Positions 7,889-16,125 are shown, counted from the first letter of the stretch. The stretch: 64,000 nucleotides of DNA from Paracoccaceae bacterium (GCA_020622085.1 JAHRYM010000002.1:83181-147180), one strand, 5' to 3'. Made by a program: numbers and translations. The notes: a model not told the origin generated them from the letters alone.

Positions 7889-8685
7889 CTTGAAATCCGT
7901 CTCCTCAGAAGGGCCGCCGCCGCCATCACCAGCAGGGTGAAGGCCACAAGGATTGTGGACGCCGCCGCGATCACCGGCGACAGGTCTTGCCGCAGCGCAC
8001 CCCAGATGCGCACCGGCAGGGTCTGCAGGTCGGGACTGGCCATGAAGATCGCCACCACCACCTCGTCCCATGAGATCAGGAAGGCAAAGACCGCCGCCGA
8101 GAACAGGCCGATCCGGATCGCCGGCAGCGTGATCTTCAGCTTGGCCTGCAGGGGCGAGGCCCCGCACAGCACGGCCGCATCCTCGATCGACTTGTCGAAC
8201 CCCTCCAGCGAGTTGACGATCGGGATCACCGCGAAGGGAAAGGCCAGCACCGTATGCGCCAGCACGAAGCCGACAAGCGTGCCGTTCAGCCCCACCCGCA
8301 GGAACAGCGCATAGATCGCCACCGCAAAGACGATCACCGGCAGGACCATCGGCGTCAGGAACAGCGCCCTCAGCAAGCCGCGCCCCCGGAACCGGCCACG
8401 CACCAGCGCGAAACTTGCCATCAGCGCCAGAAGCACCGCCAGCGCCGCCGACAGGAGGCCGACCTTGGCACTGGTCAGCGCCGCCTCCAGCCAGCGCGGA
8501 TCGGCCGCCAGCTCGCGATACCAGCGCAGCGTCCACGAGGGCGGCGGGAACACCAGCCATTGCGACGACCCGAAGGACAGCGCCGCGATGAAGACGATGG
8601 GCACCAGAAGGAACAGGCAGACCAGGATCGTGACCGCCCAAAGCGCCACGCCAAGCCCGCCCAGATGGCGATAGGTCAGCAGCAT
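7885..8685 (-). CDS. ABC transporter permease, PotC type
   Basis: A 266-residue inner-membrane permease with about six hydrophobic segments and the EAA-type loop (SIEDAAVLCGASPLQAKL) that contacts the ATPase. I placed the start at the MLLTYRH methionine (8685), since the longer reading frame would run into the upstream permease gene. It overlaps the ATPase start by 4 bases and begins 1 base after the other permease gene ends. It is one half of the channel of the importer. Confidence 0.9.
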   Translation of the reverse strand: MLLTYRHLGGLGVALWAVTILVCLFLLVPIVFIAALSFGSSQWLVFPPPSWTLRWYRELAADPRWLEAALTSAKVGLLSAALAVLLALMASFALVRGRFRGRGLLRALFLTPMVLPVIVFAVAIYALFLRVGLNGTLVGFVLAHTVLAFPFAVIPIVNSLEGFDKSIEDAAVLCGASPLQAKLKITLPAIRIGLFSAAVFAFLISWDEVVVAIFMASPDLQTLPVRIWGALRQDLSPVIAAASTILVAFTLLVMAAAALLRRRISR

Positions 8686-8686
8686 C

Positions 8687-9523
8687 TCAGCGCATCCCCC
8701 CGAAAAAGCGGATCTGCACCGCATACAGCGCCAGCGTCACCGTCAGCAGGATGAAGGCCGCCGCCGATCCCAGCCCCCAGTTCAAGAGCGACTGCACCAG
8801 CTGCGCGATCATCTCGGCCAGCATCATCTGCGACGCGCTGCCCAGAAGGGCGGGCGTGACGAAATAGCCCAGCGACATGACGAAGACCATCAGCCCCCCC
8901 GCCGCCGCGCCCGGAGCGGACAGCGGCAGAAGCACCCGCCGGAACGCCTGCCAGCGCCCCGCGCCGCACAGCGCCGCCGCCTGCAACGTCGTCGGGTCGA
9001 TGGCGCGGATGCTGGCGTAAAGCGGCAGGATGATGAAGGGCAGCATGATATAGGTCATCCCGATGGTGACGCCGGTCAGGTTCTTGACCAGCGCCAGCGG
9101 CTCCGAGATCAGGCCCAGCTTCATCAGCGTGGTGTTGATCAGCCCGGTCCGCTGCAACAGCACCATCCAGGCATAGGTCCGCGCCAGAAGGTTGGTCCAC
9201 ATCGACACCAGGATGATGGCCAGCACCAGGTTCGCATACCGCTGCGGCATGATCGCCAGCAGCCAGGCCACCGGATAGCCCAAGAGCAACGAGACCGCCG
9301 TGACCACGAAGGCCACCAGAAACGTGTTGTAAAGCACCCGCGCATAGGTCGAGGTGGCGAACAGCTCGGCATAGTTCTGCAACCCGAACTCCGGCTCCAG
9401 GATCGAGCGCAGCAGCAGGCTGACCACCGGGATCACGAAGAACAGCGCCAGAAGCACAAGGGCAGGGACAGCCGGGCCAAAGCCCCGCCGCTGCCGCCTT
9501 GGAACAGATGCGTTTGCGGCCAT
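8687..9523 (-). CDS. ABC transporter permease, PotB type
   Basis: A 278-residue permease beginning MAANASVPRRQRR, a basic cytoplasmic N terminus before the first membrane segment (VPALVLLALFFVIPVVSLLL). The EAA-type loop is at DPTTLQAAALCGAGRW. GGTGAG lies a few bases before the chosen ATG at 9523. It is the second gene of the importer operon, 63 bases after the binding-protein gene, and pairs with the PotC-type permease. Confidence 0.9.
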   Translation of the reverse strand: MAANASVPRRQRRGFGPAVPALVLLALFFVIPVVSLLLRSILEPEFGLQNYAELFATSTYARVLYNTFLVAFVVTAVSLLLGYPVAWLLAIMPQRYANLVLAIILVSMWTNLLARTYAWMVLLQRTGLINTTLMKLGLISEPLALVKNLTGVTIGMTYIMLPFIILPLYASIRAIDPTTLQAAALCGAGRWQAFRRVLLPLSAPGAAAGGLMVFVMSLGYFVTPALLGSASQMMLAEMIAQLVQSLLNWGLGSAAAFILLTVTLALYAVQIRFFGGMR

Positions 9524-9586
9524 GCAACTCACCGTAAGGGGGTGAAGGTGCCGACGGGCCACAGCGGCCCGCCGACAGGTCGCGCC

Positions 9587-10594
9587 TTACCGGGCCTGCC
9601 AGTCGTACCAGCGTTTCGCGATCTCGTCGCGGTGCTCGGCCCAATAGGCCATGTCCAGGTTGATCTGGCTGTCGACATGGGCGTCCGGCAGCTCGGCCAC
9701 CACGGCCGGGTCCATCTCGGCCTTCGAGTTGACGTTGATCGGCGCATAGCCGGTCGCCGTCGCCAGGCTGGCCTGCCCCGGGGCAGAGGTCGCCTCGGCC
9801 AGGAACTTCATCGCCGCCTCCTTGTTCTTCGCGCCCTTCGGCACCACCAGAACATCGGCGGCGGTCAGGTTCTGCGCCCAGGACAGGCCGACATTGCCGC
9901 CTTCCTGCTGGATGGCAAAGACGCGGCCATTCCAGAAACTGCCGATCGGCGCCTCGCCCGAGGCGAGAAGCTGCTGCGATTCCGCGCCGCCGCCCCACCA
10001 GATGATATCGGCCTTGATCGTGTCCAGCTTGGCGAAGGCCCGGTCAAGGTCCAGCGGATACAGCGCATCCGCCGCCACGCCGTCGGCCAGAAGCGCCGAT
10101 TCCAGCACGCCGGGCGCGGACCATTTGTAGAAGCTGCGCTTGCCGGGGAATTTCGCGGTGTCGAACACATCGGCCCAGCTTGCCGGCTCGCCCTGAAGCG
10201 CGTCCTTGTTGTAGCCGATCACGAAGGAATAATAGAAGCTTCCCACCGCATGATCGGTGACGAAACGCGGGTCGATCGCGGCGCGGTCCACCACGCCAAA
10301 GTCGATCGGCTCCAGCAGACCCATCTTCGCGGCGGCGATGGCGAAGTCGTATTCGACATCCACCACGTCCCAGTCGACATTGCCGCTGTCGACCATGGCC
10401 TTCAGCTTGCCATAGTCGGTCGGCCCGTCCTGCCGCACATTGATGCCGGTCTTCTCGGTGAAGGGCTTGGCCCAGGACGCGGCCTGCGCGTCCTGCGTCG
10501 TGCCGCCCCAGCTGGTGAACACCATGTCCTGCGCCGAGGCCGCCATGGCCATGCCGCCGACAAGGGCCGTTGCTGTAGCAAGTGTCTTGAACAT
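9587..10594 (-). CDS. ABC transporter substrate-binding protein, PotD type
   Basis: A 335-residue periplasmic binding protein with a signal peptide (about residues 1-21, cut after AASA before QDMVFTSWGG). The early FTSWGGTTQDA segment is typical of the spermidine/putrescine-type solute-binding family. A strong GGGAGGAAAAC ribosome site precedes the ATG at 10594. It is the first gene of the importer operon and lies just below the operator-bearing promoter at 10690-10732. Aromatic residues (SFYKWSAP, IIWWGGG) in the cleft region would suit a cationic or ring-shaped ligand, but that is a guess. Confidence 0.92.
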   Translation of the reverse strand: MFKTLATATALVGGMAMAASAQDMVFTSWGGTTQDAQAASWAKPFTEKTGINVRQDGPTDYGKLKAMVDSGNVDWDVVDVEYDFAIAAAKMGLLEPIDFGVVDRAAIDPRFVTDHAVGSFYYSFVIGYNKDALQGEPASWADVFDTAKFPGKRSFYKWSAPGVLESALLADGVAADALYPLDLDRAFAKLDTIKADIIWWGGGAESQQLLASGEAPIGSFWNGRVFAIQQEGGNVGLSWAQNLTAADVLVVPKGAKNKEAAMKFLAEATSAPGQASLATATGYAPINVNSKAEMDPAVVAELPDAHVDSQINLDMAYWAEHRDEIAKRWYDWQAR

Positions 10595-10689
10595 TGTTTT
10601 CCTCCCCTGTTGTTTCGGTCCGGGACCGATATTCGCATCTCCCGCCGGGGGCTTGTCCTCGCCCCGGCCCCGTCCTCCACACCGCCTAA

Positions 10690-10732
10690 TTCGTTTGTCT
10701 ACGAATGATATTCATTTCCACACGCCTGTCAA
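10690..10732 (-). promoter_or_regulatory. Importer-operon promoter with palindromic operator (site B)
   Basis: On the minus strand TTGACA (10732-10727) and TATCAT (10710-10705) are separated by 16 bases. The 19-base palindrome 10690-10708 (TTCGTTTGTCTACGAATGA) overlaps the -10 element. It is one of four copies in the island and lies about 100 bases upstream of the binding-protein start. Confidence 0.78.
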
Positions 10733-10745
10733 CGCGCGCGCCATC

Positions 10746-11933
10746 TCAGCGCCGCGCCACCAGCTCCGGCAGGCGCATCGCGGGCGGAGTGTTGCGGCTG
10801 CGCTCGCTGCGGACCACGCCGTCGATGATCGTCATGCCCACACCCGGCAGGTTGCCCAGTTGCACCGATTCCAGGATGTTCCGCCCCGGAGCGTGCTGCG
10901 CCTGGTCCATCAGCACGAAATCCGCGGCGAAGCCCGGCTCCAGCAGGCCCGCGTCCAGCTCACGCTGCCGCGCGGTGTTGCCGGTGGCAAAGCAGAAGGC
11001 CACCTCGGCCGGCACATTGCCCAGGCTGGACAGCATCGCCACCATGCGCAGGATGCCCAGCGGCTGCACCCCCGACCCCGCCGGCCCGTCGGTCCCCAGG
11101 ATCACCTGGTCCAGCTTGCCCAGCTCGCGCGCCGTGTTGATCGTCAACAGCGCCGCGCGTTCGTTGCCGTTGTGGACGATTTCCAGCCCCTTGGTGCAGT
11201 TCTCGCACAGGCAGATGATCTGATCATCCGGCAGCGCCGAATGGCCGCCGTTGATATGACCCACCACATCCGCCCCGGTCTCCAGCACCATGTCCGCGTC
11301 GATCAGGCCCGAGCCAGGGATCGACGGCCCGCCGGTGTGGATCGTGCTCTGGATGCCGTATTTGCGCGCCCAGTCCACCATCTGCCGCGCGGTCTTGCCA
11401 TCCTTGACCGAGCCAAGCCCCACCTCGCCCAAGAGCCGCACCCCCGCCGCCGCCAGCTCGCGGAAGTCGTCCTCGACCATGCCATGCTCGATCACCGGCG
11501 CGCCGCCATGCACCTTGACGCCCGAGGGGCGGAAGTTTTCATACCAGCGCTGCGCCGCGATCGCCATCGCCTTGAGGCCCACGATATCCTTCGGCCGCCC
11601 CGGCATATGCACCTCTCCGGCCGAGATCATCGTCGTGACCCCGCCGTGCAACGAGCTGTCGATCCAGTTCATCTGGCTCTGGCGCGGCGTGTAGTCGCCG
11701 ACGACCGGATGCACATGGCTGTCGATCAGCCCCGGCACCAGCGTCGCCCCCTTCGCATCGACCACCGTGGTCGCCCCTTCGGTATCAAGATCCTTTTCGC
11801 GACCGAAATCCGCGATACGGCCACCGATCGCCACCACGCAGTCGCCGTCGGCGATCGGTGACTCGATCCGGCCAGTCAACATCAGGCCGATGTTGCGGAT
11901 CACAAGCTTGTCGGGCAAGGAGGCTGCAGACAT
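10746..11933 (-). CDS. ena: Enamidase-like metal-dependent amidohydrolase
   Basis: A 395-residue amidohydrolase that matches the enamidase of reductive nicotinate catabolism, which hydrolyses 1,4,5,6-tetrahydro-6-oxonicotinate to 2-formylglutarate and ammonia. The metal motif is DSHVHP near residue 56; further family blocks are HGGVTTMISAG, GVKVHGGAPV, GEVGLGS, HTGGPSIPGS, GHINGGH and ILGTDGPAGSG, the last holding the catalytic aspartate region. I chose ATG 11933 because the ATG at 11960 abuts the operator and lacks a ribosome site. It is divergent from marR, with the operator between them. It would act directly after the reductase at 912-2420. Confidence 0.82.
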   Translation of the reverse strand: MSAASLPDKLVIRNIGLMLTGRIESPIADGDCVVAIGGRIADFGREKDLDTEGATTVVDAKGATLVPGLIDSHVHPVVGDYTPRQSQMNWIDSSLHGGVTTMISAGEVHMPGRPKDIVGLKAMAIAAQRWYENFRPSGVKVHGGAPVIEHGMVEDDFRELAAAGVRLLGEVGLGSVKDGKTARQMVDWARKYGIQSTIHTGGPSIPGSGLIDADMVLETGADVVGHINGGHSALPDDQIICLCENCTKGLEIVHNGNERAALLTINTARELGKLDQVILGTDGPAGSGVQPLGILRMVAMLSSLGNVPAEVAFCFATGNTARQRELDAGLLEPGFAADFVLMDQAQHAPGRNILESVQLGNLPGVGMTIIDGVVRSERSRNTPPAMRLPELVARR

Positions 11934-11960
11934 CGGGATAAATTCCTTCTTTCGGCCCAT

Positions 11961-11997
11961 TTCATTTGTATGCTAATGGAAAAAAAGGGCAAAGCAA
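11961..11997. promoter_or_regulatory. Divergent enamidase/marR control region with operator (site C)
   Basis: The palindrome TTCATTTGTATGCTAATGG occupies 11961-11979. On the minus strand TTGCTT (11997-11992) and TAGCAT (11975-11970), 16 bases apart, form a plausible enamidase promoter whose -10 lies within the operator. The marR coding start at 12087 is 107 bases away on the other strand, so autoregulation is likely. The enamidase start is 27 bases from the operator edge. Confidence 0.7.
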
Positions 11998-12086
11998 GCA
12001 CCGGATTCGGTCCTGCCCGAAAAACCGCCCGGGGCGCGACAGGATGGAAGCGACGCCATCGACGCAGAAGCCAGAGGCAGGAACGG

Positions 12087-12545
12087 ATGATGATGCGCAA
12101 AGACGAAACACCTGCGGAGAGCGATGCGGATGACGGCGCCTATGTGCTTGATTCGCAGATCGGCTACCTGCTGCGCCTGGCCAACCAGCGCCATACCGTG
12201 ATCTTTCAGGAACTGGCGGCGCTTGACCTGACGCCCACCCAGTTTTCCGCCATGGTGCGCCTGCTGGACGAGGGTGATTGTTCGCAGAACGAACTCGGGC
12301 GCCGGACAGCGATGGATGTGGCGACGATCAAGGGCGTTGTGGACCGACTGCGCGCCAAGGGTCTGGTGACGCTGCACCCCGACCCGAACGACAAGCGTCG
12401 GACGACGATTTCGGCCGCCGGCGCCAGCGAGGAGTTGCGCGCCACCCTGCATGACATGGGCCGCGGCATCACCGAAAAGACGCTGGCGCCCTTGACCCGA
12501 TCCGAACGGCGGACGCTGCTGCGGCTCTTGTCCAAACTGACCTGA
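12087..12545 (+). CDS. MarR-family transcriptional regulator
   Basis: A 152-residue winged-helix regulator. The core reads through helices at GYLLRLANQRH, LTPTQFSAMVRLL and the recognition region CSQNELGRRTAMDVATIKGVVDRL, followed by the wing DPNDKRRTT. I start it at the first of three consecutive ATG codons (12087) with AGGA upstream; the longer frame from 11970 would begin inside the operator and add a basic, non-homologous tail. Divergent from the enamidase and next to one operator copy, it is the likely repressor of the four-operator regulon. The ligand is unknown, presumably a pathway substrate or intermediate. Confidence 0.92.
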   Translation: MMMRKDETPAESDADDGAYVLDSQIGYLLRLANQRHTVIFQELAALDLTPTQFSAMVRLLDEGDCSQNELGRRTAMDVATIKGVVDRLRAKGLVTLHPDPNDKRRTTISAAGASEELRATLHDMGRGITEKTLAPLTRSERRTLLRLLSKLT

Positions 12546-12564
12546 CCGGGCGCCGGTCAGGTCA
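12538..12564. terminator. Perfect 12-bp hairpin across the marR stop codon
   Basis: TGACCTGACCGG (12538-12549) and CCGGTCAGGTCA (12553-12564) are exact inverted repeats with a 3-base loop. It includes the marR stop codon and lies between convergent marR and mttB. There is no T-tract, so it may instead stabilise 3' ends or reduce read-through in both directions. Confidence 0.5.
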
Positions 12565-12582
12565 GGCCGCAAAGCTTCCACC

Positions 12583-14139
12583 TCAGATGACCGAGACGGC
12601 ACCGGTATAGGCCGCCACGATATGTTCATCGGCGCGGGCGGTCAGAGCGGCAATTTCACGCTCCTGCTCGGCATTCAGCAATCCCTGTTCGGGTGCTGCG
12701 GCGATGGCGGCCAGCGCGGCATCGCGGGCCTCGTCAAAGGCGGTGCGTCGGCCCGATTTCTCATAGTCATCGCGGCCCTGACGGCGGAACACCCTAGGCG
12801 AAAGCTGGTCGCGGCAGGTGGCGATGGTATGCGCGCTGTCCAGGAAATGCCCGCCGGTGCGGATCTGCATAAGCTCGTCCCAGTTCAGCGCCTCCTTGTC
12901 GAGGCTGGGCTTGCGGACAAAGCGGCGCATCATCGCGCCCACCTCGTTGTCCAGCACCGCCTGCACCGGGCTGAACACGGTGGCACATTCCAGCTGCCCC
13001 ACCCCACCCAGGATGTCGGCCCCCGCCAGCGCCACGGCCTGCGTCAGCATCGCGCGTTCGGCCATCGACTGGTGGTCCACGTCCGGCGTGTCCGAGCCCG
13101 AGCCATAGGTATGCGCGACCTGCCCCCAGCCACGCTTCATCAGCTGCACCGACATGTTCGCCGCCTGAAGGCTTTCGACGCAGCTTTGCAGCGCGCTGCC
13201 CGTGCGCATGTCCAGGGTGAACATCAGCGGCGTGGCGATGACCGGAATCCCCGGCGACAGGATATGCGCCATCACCGTCATGCCGACGATCTCGGCCGCC
13301 GACATGATCGCCATCGACGGCACCGACAGGGGCGCCGTCCCGCCCGAGGACGGCAGGCTGCAGGCATGCAGCGGGATGCCGTATTCGCCCGCCTTGATGA
13401 TCACATGCGTGTCCATGTACTTGAACTCAAGCGGCGTGAACGAGCAGGTGATGCAGCTGGTGATCGGATTGGCGCGCAACTCCGCCTCGCCCCCCGCCGC
13501 GATGGCGGCGATCCGCATCAGGTAATCCACGTTCTCCCACTGATAGGGCTGCATCCAGACATGCTTCGGCGTGCGCCCGATCAGCCGGCCATAGCTGTGA
13601 ATGTCGGATGTCACCTCCGGCACGCCATGCACGAAGGGATGCGCGATGAACCCCACCTCGTCCAGCGTGTTGGCCACCGCCGCAATCTCGGAAACCGCCG
13701 TCAGGTCCATCTTGCGATAGCTCGCGTCGCGGGGGTTCACATAACCATGCCCGCCGGTCCCGGTGCGCATGATGAACCCGCGGTCGGCGCGCGGCAGGTC
13801 CATGTCGAACCGCGCTTCCTTGCCCCCCAGCCGCACCGCCTTGGGCGTGGCGGCCATCGCCTCGCGGATCAGTTCGCGCGGCATGCGGATGCGGTTCGCG
13901 TCGCTGCCGGGCTTGGCACCGGCTTCAAGGAAACGCTTGTAGGCCTCGGGGTGCAGGATCGCCACGCCGTAATCGGCCAGCACGTCCTCGACCCGCTCCT
14001 TCATCCAGGCCACCTCGTCGTCGGAGAGAAAGCCGAAGGTCGCGCGGGACGATCCCGGCGGTTCCTGCCGGAAGGCGCTCGCGGGATGGCTGGCCCGAAC
14101 GGTGCGGGTGCGCTTGGGGGTATTCGTGCTGGCTTCCAT
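12583..14139 (-). CDS. Trimethylamine methyltransferase (MttB) family protein, non-pyrrolysine type
   Basis: A 518-residue member of the MttB superfamily. Characterised non-pyrrolysine members demethylate quaternary amines such as glycine betaine, proline betaine and carnitine, passing the methyl group to a corrinoid protein. The frame is uninterrupted, with no in-frame amber codon. Start: ATG 14139 with GAGGGA 8 bases upstream. No corrinoid protein or reductive activator is encoded in the window, so the methyl acceptor must lie elsewhere or differ. It has its own copy of the island's operator about 80 bases upstream, tying it to the reductase/enamidase regulon and suggesting the imported compound is N-methylated (inference). 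Confidence 0.88.
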   Translation of the reverse strand: MEASTNTPKRTRTVRASHPASAFRQEPPGSSRATFGFLSDDEVAWMKERVEDVLADYGVAILHPEAYKRFLEAGAKPGSDANRIRMPRELIREAMAATPKAVRLGGKEARFDMDLPRADRGFIMRTGTGGHGYVNPRDASYRKMDLTAVSEIAAVANTLDEVGFIAHPFVHGVPEVTSDIHSYGRLIGRTPKHVWMQPYQWENVDYLMRIAAIAAGGEAELRANPITSCITCSFTPLEFKYMDTHVIIKAGEYGIPLHACSLPSSGGTAPLSVPSMAIMSAAEIVGMTVMAHILSPGIPVIATPLMFTLDMRTGSALQSCVESLQAANMSVQLMKRGWGQVAHTYGSGSDTPDVDHQSMAERAMLTQAVALAGADILGGVGQLECATVFSPVQAVLDNEVGAMMRRFVRKPSLDKEALNWDELMQIRTGGHFLDSAHTIATCRDQLSPRVFRRQGRDDYEKSGRRTAFDEARDAALAAIAAAPEQGLLNAEQEREIAALTARADEHIVAAYTGAVSVI

Positions 14140-14216
14140 GACTGCGTCCCTCTGGAAAGGATTGCCCATGGCACACACCGATTAGACTGACTGCCTGCCG
14201 ACTTCAGCTGAAAATA

Positions 14217-14244
14217 ACGCTAGCATACAAATGAATTTCGTCAA
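14217..14244 (-). promoter_or_regulatory. mttB promoter with palindromic operator (site D)
   Basis: On the minus strand TTGACG (14244-14239) and TAGCGT (14222-14217) are 16 bases apart. The operator copy at 14217-14235 (reverse complement TTCATTTGTATGCTAGCGT) fills the spacer and -10. Its left half is identical to site C; the right half is the most degenerate of the four. Confidence 0.7.
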
Positions 14245-14481
14245 CAGTATCTTTTACCTGGCGACGACCGAAACCGCGCCGGAGTCGGGGCGGAACATGG
14301 AGCCGAAATGCAGCGCGTAAATTTCCACACTCTTCCAGCGGCTTGCCGACAGTGACCACGAACAGGATCACACCCGGGGCGATCGCTTGACCAGGAACAG
14401 ACACGAATCACCATCTGCCATGCCGGTTGCCCCTTGCGGGCGGCGCGGGTTCTGCCGATCCTGCCGGGCACCTTGGTGCGC
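14245..14481. other. Spacer between mttB promoter and mobA-xdhC fusion gene
   Basis: About 240 bases without a convincing gene. I looked for a cobalamin riboswitch upstream of mttB and found no recognisable B12 box. The fusion gene on the plus strand must have its promoter here or share the site D region divergently; no clear -35/-10 pair stands out. Confidence 0.5.
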
Positions 14482-16125
14482 ATGAAGAAACCAGAGGACG
14501 CCTTGCCCAGCCATCCCCCAGCCCCCGCGATTTCGATCCTGATACCTGCGGCGGGTCAATCGCGGCGGATGAAGGGGGATGACAAGCTGCTGCGCCGGAT
14601 CGACGGGCTTGCCCAGATCCGCCGGATCGCGCTTGCCGCCCTGGCGACGGGATATCCGGTGAACGTCACGCTGCCCGAGGGCGACCGCGACCGCCGCGCG
14701 GCCCTGGCCGGGCTTGACCTGACGATCCTTGATGTGGCCGACCATGCCGAAGGCATGGCCGCATCGCTGCGGCGGGGGGCAGTGGCGGCGCGGGGCGGTG
14801 CGATGATGGTGGTGCCCGCCGACATGCCCGACCTCGGCGGGGAAGATCTGGCGCGCATCTGCCGCCAGCACCGTGCGGTGCCCCGCGCCATCTTGCGCGC
14901 AACATCACGGGGGCAACCGGGCCATCCCGTGCTGTTCCCGGCCGATCTGCTGGCGGGGATCGAGGCGCTTGCGGGCGATGCCGGAGCGGCTTTGATCATT
15001 CGTCGCCATACCGACCGGCTGATCGGCGTTCCCCTGCCCTGCACCCGGGCAACGCTTGATCTTGACACGGCCGGCGAATGGGCGACCTGGGAAGCCGGGC
15101 GCGGACGGCAGCCGGTTTTCCAGCCCGGTGCCGCCATTGTCGACGATGCCTTGAGTGATCTTCTGCATCGGGACGATGCGGCGGCAATCGCGGTCATCAC
15201 CGGGGTCGATGGTCCATCCTTCCGTGAGATGGGCACCTTGATGTGCCTTTTTGCCGACGGCACATCGTCTGGAAACCTGACGAACGGCTGCGTCGAGGCC
15301 GACCTTGCGCTCCATGCGCAGACCGTCCTGCGCTCGGGACTGCCCTTGCAACTGCGCTATGGCCGGGGATCGCCCTTCTTCGACATCCGGCTGCCTTGCG
15401 GCGGCGGGCTGGACATTTCACTTTTCCCCGTTCGTGACAGGGCGGCGCTTGTCGACGCCGCCCATGTCCTGCGGGGGCGCGCGCCCATTGCGCTTGCCTT
15501 TCATCCGGATGGCGCGATCCGGCTGGTGCCGGCGCAGGCGACCGGCTGGCGGGGCAAGGTCTTCGTGCTTGCGCGCATCCCCGAGCCGCAGGTGATGATC
15601 TTCGGCGATGGGGCCGAGGCCCGGACGGTGGCCCGCCTTTTCCATGCAGCGGGCTTTGCGCAGCTGCTTGTGCCGGGCGGGGCGCAGACGGCGGGGAACC
15701 ATGGGGCGGCAGGTTTTCGGCCCGGTGAAGTGACCGCGTCGGATTTTGCCGGTCCCTCTGGGGCGTTGTTGCTGGCCGATCCCTGGACGGCGATCATCAC
15801 GCTGTTTCACGACCACGACAGGGAAGTGGACATCCTGGCGGATGCGCTTCGCGGCCCGGCCTTCCATGTCGGCGCGCAAGGAAGCAGACGGGTGGCGGAC
15901 CAGCGCCGCGCAAGGCTGCGGGAGGCCGGCCTTGCCGACGCCGAGATCGACCGGCTTCAGGCCCCTGTCGGACTGATCCCGTCGGCCCGCGATCCGCAAA
16001 GCCTTGCGGTTTCGGTTCTGGCGGGGGTAGTGGCCGCAAGCCGGTCGACCACCGTGCCAGCACCGGCATCGGAGGCCATGCCGACACAGGAGGGACCGCG
16101 CGGCCATCCGGGCGACCGGGCCTAG
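14482..16125 (+). CDS. MobA-like nucleotidyltransferase / XdhC fusion, molybdenum cofactor maturation
   Basis: A 547-residue two-domain protein. The N-terminal ~200 residues are a MobA/MocA-type nucleotidyltransferase (LIPAAGQSRRM with the following K, and MMVVPADMPDL), which adds a nucleotide to molybdopterin. The C-terminal half is XdhC-like (LTNGCVEAD, the Rossmann-like segment VMIFGDGAEARTVARLF, and a final GLIPSARDPQSLAVSVLAGVVA), the chaperone that loads sulfurated cofactor into xanthine dehydrogenase-family enzymes. Start is taken as ATG 14482; a TTG at 14434 would add 16 residues. It probably serves the hydroxylase at the left end of the window. Its stop shares the CTAG tetranucleotide with the convergent priA stop. 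Confidence 0.85.
   Translation: MKKPEDALPSHPPAPAISILIPAAGQSRRMKGDDKLLRRIDGLAQIRRIALAALATGYPVNVTLPEGDRDRRAALAGLDLTILDVADHAEGMAASLRRGAVAARGGAMMVVPADMPDLGGEDLARICRQHRAVPRAILRATSRGQPGHPVLFPADLLAGIEALAGDAGAALIIRRHTDRLIGVPLPCTRATLDLDTAGEWATWEAGRGRQPVFQPGAAIVDDALSDLLHRDDAAAIAVITGVDGPSFREMGTLMCLFADGTSSGNLTNGCVEADLALHAQTVLRSGLPLQLRYGRGSPFFDIRLPCGGGLDISLFPVRDRAALVDAAHVLRGRAPIALAFHPDGAIRLVPAQATGWRGKVFVLARIPEPQVMIFGDGAEARTVARLFHAAGFAQLLVPGGAQTAGNHGAAGFRPGEVTASDFAGPSGALLLADPWTAIITLFHDHDREVDILADALRGPAFHVGAQGSRRVADQRRARLREAGLADAEIDRLQAPVGLIPSARDPQSLAVSVLAGVVAASRSTTVPAPASEAMPTQEGPRGHPGDRA

Noticed and set aside
12583..14139. Possible pyrrolysine-containing MttB
   Set aside because: The reading frame is uninterrupted by any in-frame amber codon, so it belongs to the non-pyrrolysine branch.
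14140..14481. Possible cobalamin riboswitch ahead of mttB
   Set aside because: No B12-box-like sequence or typical fold found on either strand.
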